DNA of 64,000 nucleotides from Terriglobia bacterium. Lineage in GTDB: Bacteria > Acidobacteriota > Terriglobia > Versatilivoradales > Versatilivoraceae. The stretch is taken from assembly GCA_951813285.1 (NCBI GenBank), contig OX638355.1, positions 2,232,653-2,296,652 of the forward strand, written 5' to 3'. This document shows positions 1 through 13,800 of this stretch, piece by piece. The notes beneath the pieces are model-generated. The model worked only from the letters and a program-made list of their open reading frames with translations, had not been told where the DNA came from and searched no databases. Within the stretch, counting starts at the first letter, position 1, and each line of letters starts with the position of its first letter. The position numbers and the translations under genes were made by a program.

Positions 1-3000
1 AAGGTCTCGTGGTGCTCCTTGTCGGTGTCCTCGGTGGTGGCCACGGTGAAGCTCTGCGTCTCTCCCGCCGTGCCGGTGAAGGTGAGCGCAGACGTGTTCT
101 CCGTGTAGTCCGTTCCCTTGGTGGCCGTCACATCAGTGAAGCTGGGGGTCACCTGGAGGCCCCCGGCCACCGCCTTGTCCAGCGTCACCGTGAAGGTGAT
201 CGAGTCGCCCTCCTCAGCCGAGGCATCCCCGACGGTCACTGCCGCGCTGTCATCGTCGGTGATGGTCCCGCTCGCGGTGTCGGTCGCCGTCACCGTGGCC
301 GTGGTCCCCGAGACCGCCAGGTCCACCGTGAAGGTCTCGGCGGCTTCCACCAGCGCATCCTCGGTGGTGGCCACCGTGAAGCTCTGCGTCTCTCCCGCCG
401 TGCCGGTGAAGGTGAGCGCCGCCGTGTTCGCGGTGTAGTCGGTGCCCTTGGTCGCCGTCCCGTCAGTGAAGCTGGGGGTCACCGTCAGGCCGCCCGACAC
501 CGCCTTGTCCAGCGTCACCGTGAAGGTGATCGAGTCGCCCTCCTCAGCCGAGGCGTCCCCGATGGTCACGGCCGCGCTGTCGTCGTCGGTGATGGTGCCG
601 GTGGCGGTGTCGGTCGCCGTCACCGTGGCCGTGGTCCCCGAGACGCTCAGGCCCACCGTGAAGGTCTCCTTCGGTTCGACGTCGGTGTCGTCGGTGGTGG
701 CCACGGTGAAGCTCTGCGTCTCTCCCGCCGTGCCCGTGAAGGTAAGGGCGGCCGTGTTCTCGGTGTAGTCGGTGCCCTCGGTGGCGGTCCCGTCGGTGAA
801 GGAAGGCGTCACCTTCAGCCCGCCCGCCACCGCCTGTCCCAGCGTCACAGTGAACGTCAGGGAATCGCCCTCTTCCTCGCTCGCGTCGGCAATCGTCACT
901 GCCGAGCTGTCATCGTCGGCGATGGTTCCTCTCGCGGTGTCGGTCGACGTCACCGTGGCCGTCGTTCCGGAGACCGCCAGTCCCACCGTGAAGGTTTCGG
1001 TCGGCTCGACGTCGGTGTCGTCGGTGGTCGCCACCGTGAAGCTCTGCGTCTCGCCCGCGGTGCCGGTGAAGGTGAGGGCCGCCGTGTTCGCGGTGTAGTC
1101 GGTGCCCTCGGTGGCCGTGCCGTCGGTGAAGGAAGGCGTCACCGTCAGTCCGCCCGAGACCGCCTTGTCCAGCGTCACCCTGAAGGTGATCGCGTCGCCC
1201 TCCTCAGCCGAGGCGTCCCCGATGGTCACCGCCGCCAGCGCGCCGTCGTCGTTGGTGATCGTCCCCGTCGCCGTATCGGTCGCCGTCACCGTCCCCGCCG
1301 CCCCGGAGACGGCCAGGCCCACCGTGAAGGTCTCGTGGTGCTCCTTGTCGGTGTCCTCGGTGGTGGCCACGGTGAAGCTCTGCGTCTCTCCCGCCGTGCC
1401 GGTGAAGGTGAGCGCAGACGTGTTCTCCGTGTAGTCCGTTCCCTTGGTGGCCGTCACATCAGTGAAGCTGGGGGTCACCTGGAGGCCCCCGGCCACCGCC
1501 TTGTCCAGCGTCACCGTGAAGGTGATCGAGTCGCCCTCCTCAGCCGAGGCATCCCCGACGGTCACTGCCGCGCTGTCGTCGTCGGTGATGGTGCCGGTGG
1601 CGGTGTCGGTCGCCGTCACCGTGGCCGTGGTCCCCGACACCGCCAAGCCTACGGTGAAGGTCTCGGTCGGCTCGACGTCGGTGTCGTCGGTGGTGGCCAC
1701 GGTGAAGCTCTGTGTCTCGCCCGCCGTGCCGGTGAAGGTGAGCGCCGCCGTGTTCTCGGTGTAGTCGGTGCCCTTGGTCGCCGTCCCGTCAGTGAAGCTG
1801 GGGGTCACCGTCAGGCCGCCCGACACCGCCTTGTCGAGCGTCACCGTGAAGGTGATCGAATCCCCCTCGTTGGCCGACGCGTCGGCGATGGTCACCGCCG
1901 CGCTGTCGTCGTCGGTGATGGTGCCGGTGGCGGTGTCGGTCGCCGTCACCGTGGCCGTGGTCCCCGAGACGCTCAGGCCCACCGTGAAGGTCTCCTTCGG
2001 TTCGACGTCGGTGTCGTCGGTGGTGGCCACGGTGAAGCTCTGCGTCTCTCCCGCCGTGCCCGTGAAGGTAAGGGCGGCCGTGTTCTCGGTGTAGTCGGTG
2101 CCCTCGGTGGCGGTGACGTCGGTGAAGGAAGGCGTCACCGTCAGCCCGCCCGCCACCGCCTGTCCCAGCGTCACAGTGAACGTCAGGGAATCGCCCTCTT
2201 CCTCGCTCGCGTCGGCAATCGTCACTGCCGAGCTGTCATCGTCGGCGATGGTTCCTCTCGCGGTGTCGGTCGACGTCACCGTGGCCGTCGTTCCGGAGAC
2301 CGCCAGGCCCACGGTGAAGGTTTCGGTCGGCTCGACGTCGGTGTCGTCGGTGGTGGCCACCGTGAAGCTCTGCGTCTCGCCCGCGGCGCCGGTGAAGGTA
2401 AGGGCGGCCGTGTTCTCGGTGTAGTCGGTGCCCTTCGTTGCCGTGCCGTCGGTGAAGGAAGGCGTCACCGTCAGGCCGCCCGAGACCGCCTTGTCCAGCG
2501 TCACAGTGAACGTCAGGGAATCGCCTTCCGCCGCGCTCGCGTCCCCGATGGTCACCGCCGCCAGCGCGCCGTCGTCGTTGGTGATCGTCCCCGTCGCCGT
2601 ATCGGTCGCCGTCACCGTCCCCGCCGCCCCGGAGACGGCCAGGCCCACCGTGAAGGTCTCGTGGTGCTCCTTGTCGGTGTCCTCGGTGGTGGCCACGGTG
2701 AAGCTCTGCGTCTCTCCCGCCGTGCCGGTGAAGGTGAGCGCAGACGTGTTCTCCGTGTAGTCCGTTCCCTTGGTGGCCGTCACATCAGTGAAGCTGGGGG
2801 TCACCTGGAGGCCCCCCGAGACCGCCTTGTCGAGCGTCACCGTGAAGGTGATCGAGTCGCCCTCCTCAGCCGAGGCATCCCCGACGGTCACGGCCGCGCT
2901 GTCATCGTCGGTGATGGTCCCGCTCGCGGTGTCGGTCGCCGTCACCGTGGCCGTGGTCCCCGACACCGCCAAGCCTACCGTGAAGGTCTCGGTCGGCTCG

Positions 3001-5304
3001 ACGTCGGTGTCGTCGGTGGTGGCCACGGTGAAGCTCTGCGTCTCTCCCGCCGTGCCGGTGAAGGTAAGCGCCGCCGTGTTCTCGGTGTAGTCGGTGCCCT
3101 TGGTGGCCGTCCCGTCAGTGAAGCTGGGGGTCACCGTCAGGCCGCCCGAGACCGCCTTGTCGAGCGTCACCGTGAAGGTGATCGAGTCGCCCTCGTTGGC
3201 CGACGCGTCGGCGATGGTCACCGCCGCGCTGTCGTCGTCGGTGATGGTGCCGGTGGCGGTGTCGGTCGCCGTCACCGTGGCCGTGGTCCCCGAGACGCTC
3301 AGGCCCACCGTGAAGGTCTCCTTCGGTTCGACGTCGGTGTCGTCGGTGGTGGCCACGGTGAAGCTCTGCGTCTCTCCCGCCGTGCCCGTGAAGGTAAGGG
3401 CGGCCGTGTTCTCGGTGTAGTCGGCGCCCTCGGTGGCGGTGACGTCGGTGAAGGAAGGCGTCACCGTCAGCCCGCCCGAGACCGCCTGTCCCAGCGTCAC
3501 AGTGAACGTCAGGGAATCGCCCTCTTCCTCGCTCGCGTCGGCAATCGTCACTGCCGAGCTGTCGTCGTCGGTGATGGTGCCGCCCGCGGTGTCGGTCGCC
3601 GTCACCGTGGCCGTGGTCTCCGACACCGCCAGGCCCACGGTGAAGGTTTCGGTCGGCTCGACGTCGGTGTCGTCGGTGGTCGCCACCGTGAAGCTCTTGG
3701 TCTCGCCCGCGGCGCCGGTGAAGGTAAGGGCGGCCGTGTTCTCGGTGTAGTCGGTGCCCTCCGTAGCCGTCCCGTCGGTGAAGGAAGGCGTCACCGTCAG
3801 GCCGCCCGAGACCGCCTTGTCCAGCGTCACCCTGAAGGTGATCGAGTCGCCCTCCTCAGCCGAGGCGTCCCCGATGGTCACCGCCGCCAGCGCGCCGTCG
3901 TCGTTGGTGATCGTCCCCGTCGCCGTATCGGTCGCCGTCACCGTCCCCGCCGCCCCGGAGACGGCCAGGCCCACCGTGAAGGTCTCGTGGTGCTCCTTGT
4001 CGGTGTCCTCGGTGGTGGCCACGGTGAAGCTCTGCGTCTCTCCCGCCGTGCCGGTGAAGGTGAGCGCAGACGTGTTCTCCGTGTAGTCCGTTCCCTTGGT
4101 GGCCGTCACATCAGTGAAGCTGGGGGTCACCTGGAGGCCCCCCGAGACCGCCTTGTCGAGCGTCACCGTGAAGGTGATCGAGTCGCCCTCCTCAGCCGAG
4201 GCATCCCCGACGGTCACTGCCGCGCTGTCATCGTCGGTGATGGTCCCGCTCGCGGTGTCGGTCGCCGTCACCGTGGCCGTGGTCCCCGACACCGCCAGGC
4301 CCACGGTGAAGGTCTCGTTGGGCTCGACGTCGGTGTCGTCGGTGGTGGCCACGGTGAAGCTCTGCGTCTCTCCCGCCGTGCCGGTGAAGGTAAGGGCGGC
4401 CGTGTTCTCGGTGTAGTCGGTGCCCTCGGTGGCGGTCCCGTCGGTGAAGGAAGGCGTCACCTTCAGCCCGCCCGCCACCGCCTTGTCGACCGTCACCGTG
4501 AAGGTGATCGTGTCGCCCTCCTCAGCCGAGGCATCCCCGACGGTCACTGCCGCGCTGTCATCGTCGGTGATGGTGCCGGTGGCGGTGTCGGTCGCCGTCA
4601 CCGTGGCCGTGGTCCCCGAGACCGCCAGGCTTACCGTGAAGGTCTCGTTGGGCTCGACGTCGGTGTCGTCGGTGGTGGCCACCGTGAAGCTCTTGGTCTC
4701 CCCGGCCGTGCCGGTGAAGGTCAGCGTCGCCGTGTTCTCGGTGTAGTCGGCGCCCTCGGTGGCGGTCCCGTCGGTGAAGGAAGGCGTCACCGTCAGCCCG
4801 CCCGAGACCGCCTTGTCCAAAGTCACCCTGAAGGTGATCGAGTCGCCCTCCTCAGCCGAGGCGTCCCCGATGGTCACCGCCGAGCTGTCGTCGTCGGTGA
4901 TGGTGCCGCCCGCGGTGTCGGTCGCCGTCACCGTGGCCGTGGTCTCCGACACCGCCAGGCCCACGGTGAAGGTTTCGGTCGGCTCGACGTCGGTGTCGTC
5001 GGTGGTCGCCACCGTGAAGCTCTTGGTCTCGCCCGCGGCGCCGGTGAAGGTAAGGGCGGCCGTGTTCTCGGTGTAGTCGGTGCCCTCCGTAGCCGTCCCG
5101 TCGGTGAAGGAAGGCGTCACCGTCAGGCCGCCCGAGACCGCCTTGTCCAGCGTCACCCTGAAGGTGATCGAGTCGCCCTCCTCAGCCGAGGCGTCCCCGA
5201 TGGTCACCGCCGCCAGCGCGCCGTCGTCGTTGGTGATCGTCCCCGTCGCCGTATCGGTCGCCGTCACCGTCCCCGCCGCCCCGGAGACGGCCAGGCCCAC
5301 CGTG
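1..5304 (-). repeat. Higher-order 1,326-bp tandem repeat (four Calx-beta domains per unit), four copies plus start of a fifth
   Basis: The landmark AAGGTCTCGTGGTGCTCCTT recurs at 1, 1,327, 2,653, 3,979 and 5,305, always exactly 1,326 bp apart (442 codons). Around each landmark, roughly 260 bp (for example 1,226-1,489 against 2,552-2,815) reads identical apart from scattered differences. The fifth copy diverges after about 5,750. The window starts inside the array, so more copies may lie to the left. Confidence 0.88.
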
Positions 5305-8300
5305 AAGGTCTCGTGGTGCTCCTTGTCGGTGTCCTCGGTGGTGGCCACGGTGAAGCTCTGCGTCTCTCCCGCCGTGCCGGTGAAGGTGAGCGCAGACGTG
5401 TTCTCCGTGTAGTCCGTTCCCTTGGTGGCCGTCACATCAGTGAAGCTGGGGGTCACCTGGAGGCCCCCCGAGACCGCCTTGTCGAGCGTCACCGTGAAGG
5501 TGATCGAGTCGCCCTCCTCAGCCGAGGCATCCCCGACGGTCACTGCCGCGCTGTCATCGTCGGTGATGGTCCCGCTCGCGGTGTCGGTCGCCGTCACCGT
5601 GGCCGTGGTCCCCGAGACCGCCAGGCCCACGGTGAAGGTCTCGTTCGGCTCGACGTCGGTGTCGTCGGTGGTGGCCACCGTGAAGCTCTGTGTCTCGCCC
5701 GCCGTGCCGGCGAACGTCAGCGCCGCCGTGTTCTCGGTGTAGTCGGTGCCCTTCGTTGCCGTGCCGTCGGTGAAGGAAGGCGTCACCTTCAGCCCGCCCG
5801 AGACCGCCTTGTCCAGCGTCACCGTGAAGGTGATCGAGTCGCCCTCCTCAGCCGAGCCATCCCCGATGGTCACCGCCGAGCTGTCATCGTCGGAGATGGT
5901 GCCGGTGGCGGTATCGGTCGCCGTCACCGTGGCCGTGGTCCCCGAGACGCTCAGGCCCACCGTGAAGGTCTCCTTCGGTTCGACGTCGGTGTCGTCGGTG
6001 GTGGCCACGGTGAAGCTCTGCGTCTCTCCCGCCGTGCCCGTGAAGGTAAGGGCGGCCGTGTTCTCGGTGTAGTCGGCGCCCTTGGTGGCCGTCCCGTCGG
6101 TGAAGGAAGGCGTCACCTTCAGCCCGCCCGACACTGCCTTGTCGACCGTCACCGTGAAGGTGATCGTGTCCCCCTCGTTGGCCGAAGCGTCGGCAATGGT
6201 CACGGCCGCGCTGTCGTCGTCGGAGATGGTGCCGGTGGCGGTATCGGTCGCCGTCACCGTCGCCGTCGTCGCCGAGACGCTCAGGCCCACCGTGAAAGTC
6301 TCTGCGGCTTCCACCACCGCATCCTCGGTGGTGGCCACGGTGAAGCTCTGTGTCTCGCCCGCCGTGCCGGCGAAGGTCAGCGCGGAAGTGTTGTCGGTGT
6401 AGTCGGTCCCCTCGGTCGCGGTCACGTCGGTGAAGCTGGGTGTCACCGTCAGTCCGCCCGAGACCGCCTTGTCCAGCGTCACCGTGAAGGTGATCGAGTC
6501 GCCCTCCTCAGCCGAGCCATCCCCGATGGTCACGGCCGCGCTGTCGTCGTCGGAGATGGTGCCGGTGGCGGTATCGGTCGCCGTCACCGTGGCCGTGGTC
6601 CCCGAGACGCTCAGGCCCACCGTGAAGGTCTCCTTCGGTTCGACATCGGTGTCGTCGGTGGTGGCCACCGTGAAGCTCTGCGTCTCTCCCGCCGTGCCGG
6701 TGAAGGTAAGGGCGGCCGTGTTCTCGGTGTAGTCGGTGCCCTCGGTGGCGGTCCCGTCGGTGAAGGAAGGCGTCACCTTGAGGCCTCCCGACACCGCCTT
6801 GTCCAAGGTCACCGTGAAGGTGATCGATTCGCCCTCGTTGGCCGAGGCGTCCCCGATGGTCACCGCCGAGCTGTCGTCGTCGGTGATGGTGCCGCCCGCG
6901 GTGTCGGTCGCCGTCACCGTGGCCGTGGTCTCCGACACCGCCAGGCCCACGGTGAAGGTTTCGGTCGGCTCGACGTCGGTGTCGTCGGTGGTGGCCACCG
7001 TGAAGCTCTGTGTCTCGCCCGCGGTGCCGGTGAAGGTCAGCCCCGCCGTGTTCTCCGTGTAGTCGGTGCCCTCCGTAGCCGTCCCGTCGGTGAAGGAAGG
7101 CGTCACCGTCAGGCCGCCCGACACCGCCTTGTCCAGCGTCACCGTGAAGGTGATCGAGTCGCCCTCGTTGGCCGATGCGTCGGCCACCGTCACCGTCGTA
7201 CTGTCGTCGTCGGTGATCGTGCCCGTCGCCGTGTCGGTCGCCGTCACCGTGGCCGTGGTCCCCGACACCGACAGGCCCGCCGTGAAGGTCTCGATCGGCT
7301 CGACGTCGGAGTCGTCGGTGGTGGCCACCGTGAAGCTCTGCGTCTCGCCCGCCGTACCGGCGAACGTGATCGCCGCCGTGTTCTCCGTGTAGTCGGTGCC
7401 CTTGGTGGCAGTCACATCAGTGAAGCCCGGCGTCACCTTGAGGCCCCCGGCTACCGCCTTGTCCAGCGTCACCGTGAAGGTGATCGAGTCGCCCTCGTCA
7501 GCCGAGGCGTCCCCGATCGTCACCGCCGCGCTGTCGTCGTCGGTGATGGCGCCGGTGGCGGTGTCGGTCGCCGTCACCGTTGCTGAGGTTCCCGAGACCG
7601 CCAGACTCACGGTGAAGGTCTCGTTCGGCTCGACGTCGGTGTCGTCGGTGGTGGCCACCGTGAAGCTCTGCGTCTCTCCCGCGGTGCCGGTGAAGGTCAG
7701 CGCCGCCGTGTTCTCCGTGTAGTCGGTCCCCTCGGTGGCGGTCCCGTCGGTGAAGCTGGGCGTCACCTTCAGCCCGCCGGCGACGGCGGAGCCCAGCGTC
7801 ACCGTGAGGGTGATCGTGTCCCCCTCGGCGGCCGAAGCATCGGCGACGGTCACGGCCGCGCTGTCGTCGTTGGCGATTGTCCCTGTCCCCGTGTCGGTCG
7901 CCGTCACCGTCACCGAGGTACCCGACACCGCCAGACCCACCGTGAAGGTCTCGTCCGTCTCCACCACCGTGTCTTCGGTCGTCGACACCGTGAAGCTCTG
8001 GGTCTCTCCGGCCGTGCCGGTGAAGGTGAGCGCGGAGGTGTTCTCCGTGTAGTCGGTCCCCTCGGTGGCCGTGCCGTCGGTGAAGCCCGGCGTCACCTTC
8101 AGACCCCCCGCAACCGCCTTGTCCAGCGTCACCGTGAAGCTGATGTCATCCCCTTCGGTGGCCGAGGCGTCGGCCACCGTCACGGCCGCGCTGTCGTCGT
8201 CGGTGATCGTCCCCGTCGCCGTGTCGGTTGCCGTCACCGTCGCCGAGGTCCCCGACACCGTCAGGCCCACCGTGAAGGTCTCGTTCGTCTCCACCACCCC

Positions 8301-10840
8301 GTCCTCGGTCGTGGAAACCGTGAAGGTCCTGGTCTCTCCAGCCGCGCCGGTGAAAGTCAGCACGGCCGTGTTCTTTGTGTAGTCGGTCCCCTCAGTGGCC
8401 GTGCCGTCGGTGAAGCTTGGCGTCACCTTCAGGCCCCCCGCAACCGCCTTGTCCAGCGTCACCGTGAAGCTGATGTCATCCCCTTCGGCGGCCGCGGCGT
8501 CGGCGATCGTCACTCCCGTCCTGTCGTCGTCGGTGATCGTCCCCGTCGCCGTGTCGGTCGCCGCCACCGTCGCCGACGTCTTGGAGACGCTCAGGCTGAC
8601 GGTGAAGGTTTCGGCGGCTTCCGCCACCACGTCCTCGGTGGTGGAGACGGTGAAGCTCTGCGTCTCACCCGCGGTGCCCGTGAAGCTCAGCGGCACGGTG
8701 TTCTCGGTATAGTCCGTGCCTGACGTGGCCGTGCCGTCGGTGAAGCCCGGCGTCACCGTCAACCCGCCCGACACCGCCTTGTCCAGCGTCACCGTGAAGG
8801 TGAGCGAACCGCCCTCGACGGCCGTGGCGTCGGCCACCGTCACCGCCGCGCTGTCGTCGTCGGTGATCGTTCCGGTCGCCGTGTCGGTCGCCGTCACCGC
8901 CGCCGACGTTCCGGAAACGCTCAGGCCCACTGTGAAGGTTTCGGTGGCCTCGACGTCCGTGTCCCCCGTCGTCGACACCGTGAAGGTCTGCGTCTCTCCC
9001 GCGGTGCCGGTGAAGCTGAGCGCCGACGTGTTCTCGGTGTAGTCGGTCCCCTCGGTAGCGGTCACGTCGGTGAAGCCCGGCGTCACCGTCAACCCGCCCG
9101 ACACCGCCTCGTCCAGCCTCACCGTGAAGGTGAGCGAACCGCCCTCGACGGCCGTGGCGTCGGCGATGGTCACGATCGCGAGGTCGTCGTCGATGATCGT
9201 GCCGCTGGCCGTGTCGGTCGCTTCTACCGTCGTCGGCGTCCCGGAGACGCTCAGGCTCACGGTAAACTCCTCGTCCTCCTCGACGGCCGCGTCGTCAATG
9301 GTGGGTACCGTAAAGGACCGCTTCTCGCCCGCCGTCCCCCTGAAGCTGAGCGCCGCCCGGTTCTCCGTGTAGTCCGCGCCTGAGGTTGCCGTCCCGTCGG
9401 TGAAGCCCGGCGTCACCCTCAGCCCGCCCGACACCGCTTTGTTCAGACTCACCGTGAACATCGGCGCGTAGCCCTCGCCGGCCACCGCGTCAGCAATCGT
9501 CACCGCCGCGGTGTCGTCGTCGATGATCGTCCCCGTCGCCGCGTGCGTCCCAGTGTACGTCGCCGTCACCGTCGCCGAGGTCCCCGAAACCGCCAGCCTC
9601 ACCACAAAGGTCTCGTCGGCCTCCGCGGCCGTGTCCTCAGTGGTCGCCACCGTGAAGGTCCGCGTCTCGCCCGCCGTTCCCGTGAAGCTGAGCGCTGCCG
9701 TGTTCTCGGTGTAGTCGGTCCCCTCGGTGGCCGTCACGTCGGTGAAGCTGGGCGTTACCGTCAGCCCGCCCGACACCGCCTGGTCCAGCCTCACCGTGAA
9801 GGCGATCGCGTCCCCCTCGTTAGCCGAGGCGTCGGCGATCGTCACGGCCGCGCTGTCGTCGTCGGTGATCGTGCCCGTCGCCGTGTCGGTCGTCGTCACC
9901 CTCGCCGGCGTCTCGGAGACGGCCAAGCTCACGGTGAAGCTCTCGGCGGCTTCCGCTACCGCGTCATCGGTGGTCGCCACCGTGAAGGTCTGCTGCTCGC
10001 CCGAGGCGCCGGTGAAGCTGAGCGCCGCCGTATTCTCCGTGTAGTCGGACCCCTCGGTGGCCGTGCCGTCGGTGAAGCTCGGCGTCACCTTCAGCCCGCC
10101 CGACACCGCCTTGTCCAGCGTCACCTTGAAGGTCAGGGAATCGCCCTCTTTTCCGCTCGCGTCGGCGATCGTCACGGCCGCGCTGTCGTCCTCGGTAATC
10201 GTGCCGGTGGCGGTATCCGTCGCCGTCACCGACGTGTTGGAGACGGCCAGGCTCACCGTGAATATCTCGTCGGCTTCCACCATCGTGTCTTCGGTGGTGG
10301 AGACCGTGAAGCTCTGCCTCTCCCCGGGCGTGCCGGTGAACGTAAGCGCCGCCGTATTCTCCGTGTAGTCGGTCCCCTCCGTGGCCGTGCCGTCAGTGAA
10401 GCTCGGCGTCACCGTCAGGCCTCCGACCACCGCCTTGTCCAGAGTCACCGTGAAGGTGATCGCGTCCCCCTCGTTGGCCGAAGCGTCGGCAATCGTCACC
10501 GTCGCGCTGTCGTCGTCCGTGATCGTCCCCGTCGCGGTGTCCGTCGCAATCACGTTGTCCTGTGCATGGAGGACTCCCAGTCTCACGGTAAAGGTTTCGT
10601 CGGTCTCGATCACCGCGTCCTCGGTGGTCGCCACCGTGAAGTTCTGCGTTTCTCCCGCCTGCCCCGCGAACTCGAGCAGCTCCCCGCTCGGTTCGTAGTC
10701 CGCGCTCAACGTCGCGGTCCCGTCGTAGAAATACGGCTCCACCGTCAGCCTGTCCGACAGACCCCGGTCCAGCGTCACCGTGAAGGTGATCGCGTCGCCC
10801 TCGTCTGCGCTCGCATCGGCAATGGTCACCCTTGGGTGGA
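1..10840 (-). repeat. Tandem Calx-beta-coding repeats, about 324-330 bp each
   Basis: About 32-33 consecutive units of 106-110 codons encode the motif series YTENTAALTFTGTAGE, QSFTVATT, TFTVGLAVSGT, DTATGTITDDDSAAVTI, ASAEEGDSITFTVTLDK and GGLTVTPSFTDGTATEGTDY. The DDD and acidic positions match calcium-binding Calx-beta folds. Units left of about 7 kb are most alike; those between 8 and 10.8 kb are more diverged. A single extra Calx-beta unit sits inside the next array at about 11,940-12,300. Confidence 0.88.
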
Positions 10841-13800
10841 GATAGCCGACCCTCACCGAATACTGCTCCGCCGCCCTGTTGCCGTTACCCTCCGCATCGA
10901 AGGCCACAAACTCAGCCACGTCCACCGTCACCGTCCCGCTCGCCTCCGGCTCTATGGTGGCCGCGTAGGTGGCCTCCGACCCGGAAAACGCCGTCACCGA
11001 TCCGTTGCCCACCGTCACGTCCCCCTGCTCGAACCCCCTTACCGGATTCGAGAAGATGAACTCCACTTCAAACGCCCCGTTCTGAACATCGGTCGGACCT
11101 GTGATGAGCACTGTCGGACGATTCACAACCACGAGCACCGAATACTGCTCCGCCGCCGTGTTGCCGTTACCCTCCACATCGAAGGCCACAAGCTCAGCCA
11201 CGTCCACCGTCACCGTCCCGCTCGACTCCGGCGCTATGGTGGCCCTGTAGAGTTCCCCCGAACCGCCAAACCGGACAACCCTTCCGTTGCCCACCGTCAC
11301 GTCCCCCTGCTCGAAGTCCCTCACCGGCTTCGAGAAGGTGATCGTCACGTTGAACGGGCCCGTTTGATCACTGCTTGGACCGCTGATGGCCACCGCGGGA
11401 CGGCCCAACTCCACCAATACCGAATACGGGTCCGCCGCCCTGTTGCCGTGGCCCACCGCGTCCTCGGCGACGTCTGCGGCCACATCCACCGTCACCGTCC
11501 CGCTCGACTCCGGCTTGATCGTGGCCGTGTAGTGCATCTCCGAACCGGAAAACGCCGTCACCGATCCGTTGCCTACTGTCACGTCCTCCTTCTCGAACCC
11601 CGTCACCGGCTCCGAGAAGCGGATCGCCACGGGAAACAGGCCGAACTCCGGACCTGCCGGACCGCTGATGGCCGCGGTTGGAGGATCCAGGTCGGCCTCT
11701 ACCGAATACGGGTCCGCCGCCGTGTTGCCGTAGCCCGTCGCGTCCTCGGCGACGTCCGCGGCAATATCCAACGTCACCGTCCCGCTCGACTCGGGCTTGA
11801 TTAGCGCAGTGTAATTCGCTCCCGAACCGAGGAACGCCGTCACCGATCCGTTGCTTACTGACACGTCCTCTTTCTCGAACCCCGTCACCGGTTCCGAGAG
11901 GGTGATACTCACGTCAAAGGGTCCCTTCTGCGTATCCGCGGGGCCGCTGATCGTCACCGTGGGCGCCTCAGCATCGTCGTCGATGATCGTCCCTGTCGCG
12001 GTATCGACCGCAATCACGGTTCTCGACGCTTCCGAGACTGCCAGGCTCACCGTGAACGTCTTGTCCGACTCTTCGTCGGTGTCCTCGATCGTAGCTACGG
12101 TGAACTTCTGCTGCTCCCCGGCCGTCCCGGTGAAGATGATCGCCGCCGTGTTCTCGGAGTAGTCCGTCCCCTCTATCCCAGTCCCGTCGGTGAAGCTCGG
12201 CGTCACCTTCAGACCGCCCGATACCGCCTTGTCCAGAGTCACCGTGAAGGTGATCGCATCGCCCTCGTCCGCGCTCGCATCGGCAATGGTCACCCTTGGA
12301 GCACCCAGGTCGGCCTCCACCGAATACTGGGCCGCCGCCAGGTTGAAAAGGTCGCCGGTGCTCTCGTTTTGGGTCACAGCCACAGGCACATCCACCGTCA
12401 CCGTCCCGCTCGACTCCGGCATGATCGTGGCCGTAAAGGTCTTCCCCGACCCGGAAAAGGCCGTCACCGACCCGTTGCCAACCCTCACATCCGTCTGATC
12501 GAACACCCTGAAACGTGGGTGATCGAACCGGGCCGTCGGTTCCGAGAAGGTAATCGTCACGTCAAACGGGCCCGTCTGGACACCGGTCGGACCACTGATG
12601 GTCGACGTCAGAGGACCCAAGGCGGCCTGCACCCAATAACGGGGCGACGCTCTGTTGCCGTTACCCGCCGCATCCACAGCCACATTTTCAGGCACGGATA
12701 TGACCACTTCCTTGGTGAACAACGGCGTGATCGTGGCCTTATAGGACACCGTCGGACTGGCGGAAGGGGGGGACGGTTCGAGGACAAGGGCGGTCACGGA
12801 TCCGTTGGACACCGTCACGTCTCCCGCCTCGAACCCCGTCACCGGCTCCGAGAATGTGAACCACATTTCAAACGGACCACTCACAACAACGAAATTAGTG
12901 CCCGGGTGGCAACACAACGGGCTACCTACGCCCATCAGCGGACGATCTAAGTCGGCCTCCACCTCGAAGGCAGCCGAAGCAAGGTTGCCGGCGGGTCCGC
13001 CTTCTTGGGTCCCGTACTTGTCGGCCGCGTTCTCAGGCACGCTTATCGATACTGTTCCCGTGGCCGACGGATCGATAGTGACCCTGTACTTGTCCTTTGA
13101 GAGGAATCCTGAAAGGGCCGTCACGGTGCCGTTCTGAACCGTCACGTCCGCCTTCTCGAACCCGTTGACCCAATACGAAAAAGCGATGGCCACGTCAAAC
13201 GGCCCGTTCTGAGGATCGGTCGGACCAGTGACGAGCGGTACCGGACGATCCACACTCGCCCAGACCGAGTACTTCGCTGCCTTGTTTTCGAAGCCATCGG
13301 CATCCACGGCCACCCCGGCCTCCACGCCCACCGTAACTTTCCCCCTTGCGACCGCTGGCAGGATGCCCACCTGAAAGGCTGTCTCCGAACCGGAAAAGCT
13401 CGCCACCGCCCCATTGGTCACCGTCAGATCCCCCTTGTCGAACCCGGTCACCGGCCTCGAGAAGGTGATCGTCACCGCAATTTCGTTGTTCACAACACCG
13501 GTTGGCCCACTGATACTAACCGACACATCCACGTCGGCCATCACACGGTATTGATTTGCCGCCGTGTTGCCGTCGCCACCGGAATCCGCGGCCGCCCCGG
13601 CCGCCACATCCACCGTCACTGTCCCGTTGGCCGACGGCGTGATCATGGCCGTGTAGCTCGTCCCCGAACCGGACAAGGCCGCCACGGCGCCGTTGCCCAC
13701 CGTCACCTCTCCCTGCTCGAACCCCGTTACCGCCTCCGAGAAGGTGATGGTCACGGCAAAGGGGCCGGTCTGCACAGCCGACGGGCCACTGATGATCACG

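Noticed and set aside
9-7586. Open frame of 2,525 codons on the plus strand
   Set aside because: It is the antisense shadow of the Calx-beta array. Its product is Arg/Gly/His-rich low complexity (GGGHGEALRLSRRAGEGE), while the minus strand gives clear domain sequence. The repeat composition merely avoids stops.
9543-11804. Open frame of 753 codons on the plus strand, and shorter plus-strand frames through 22.5 kb
   Set aside because: Same antisense effect of the repeat arrays; no family motif and no ribosome site.
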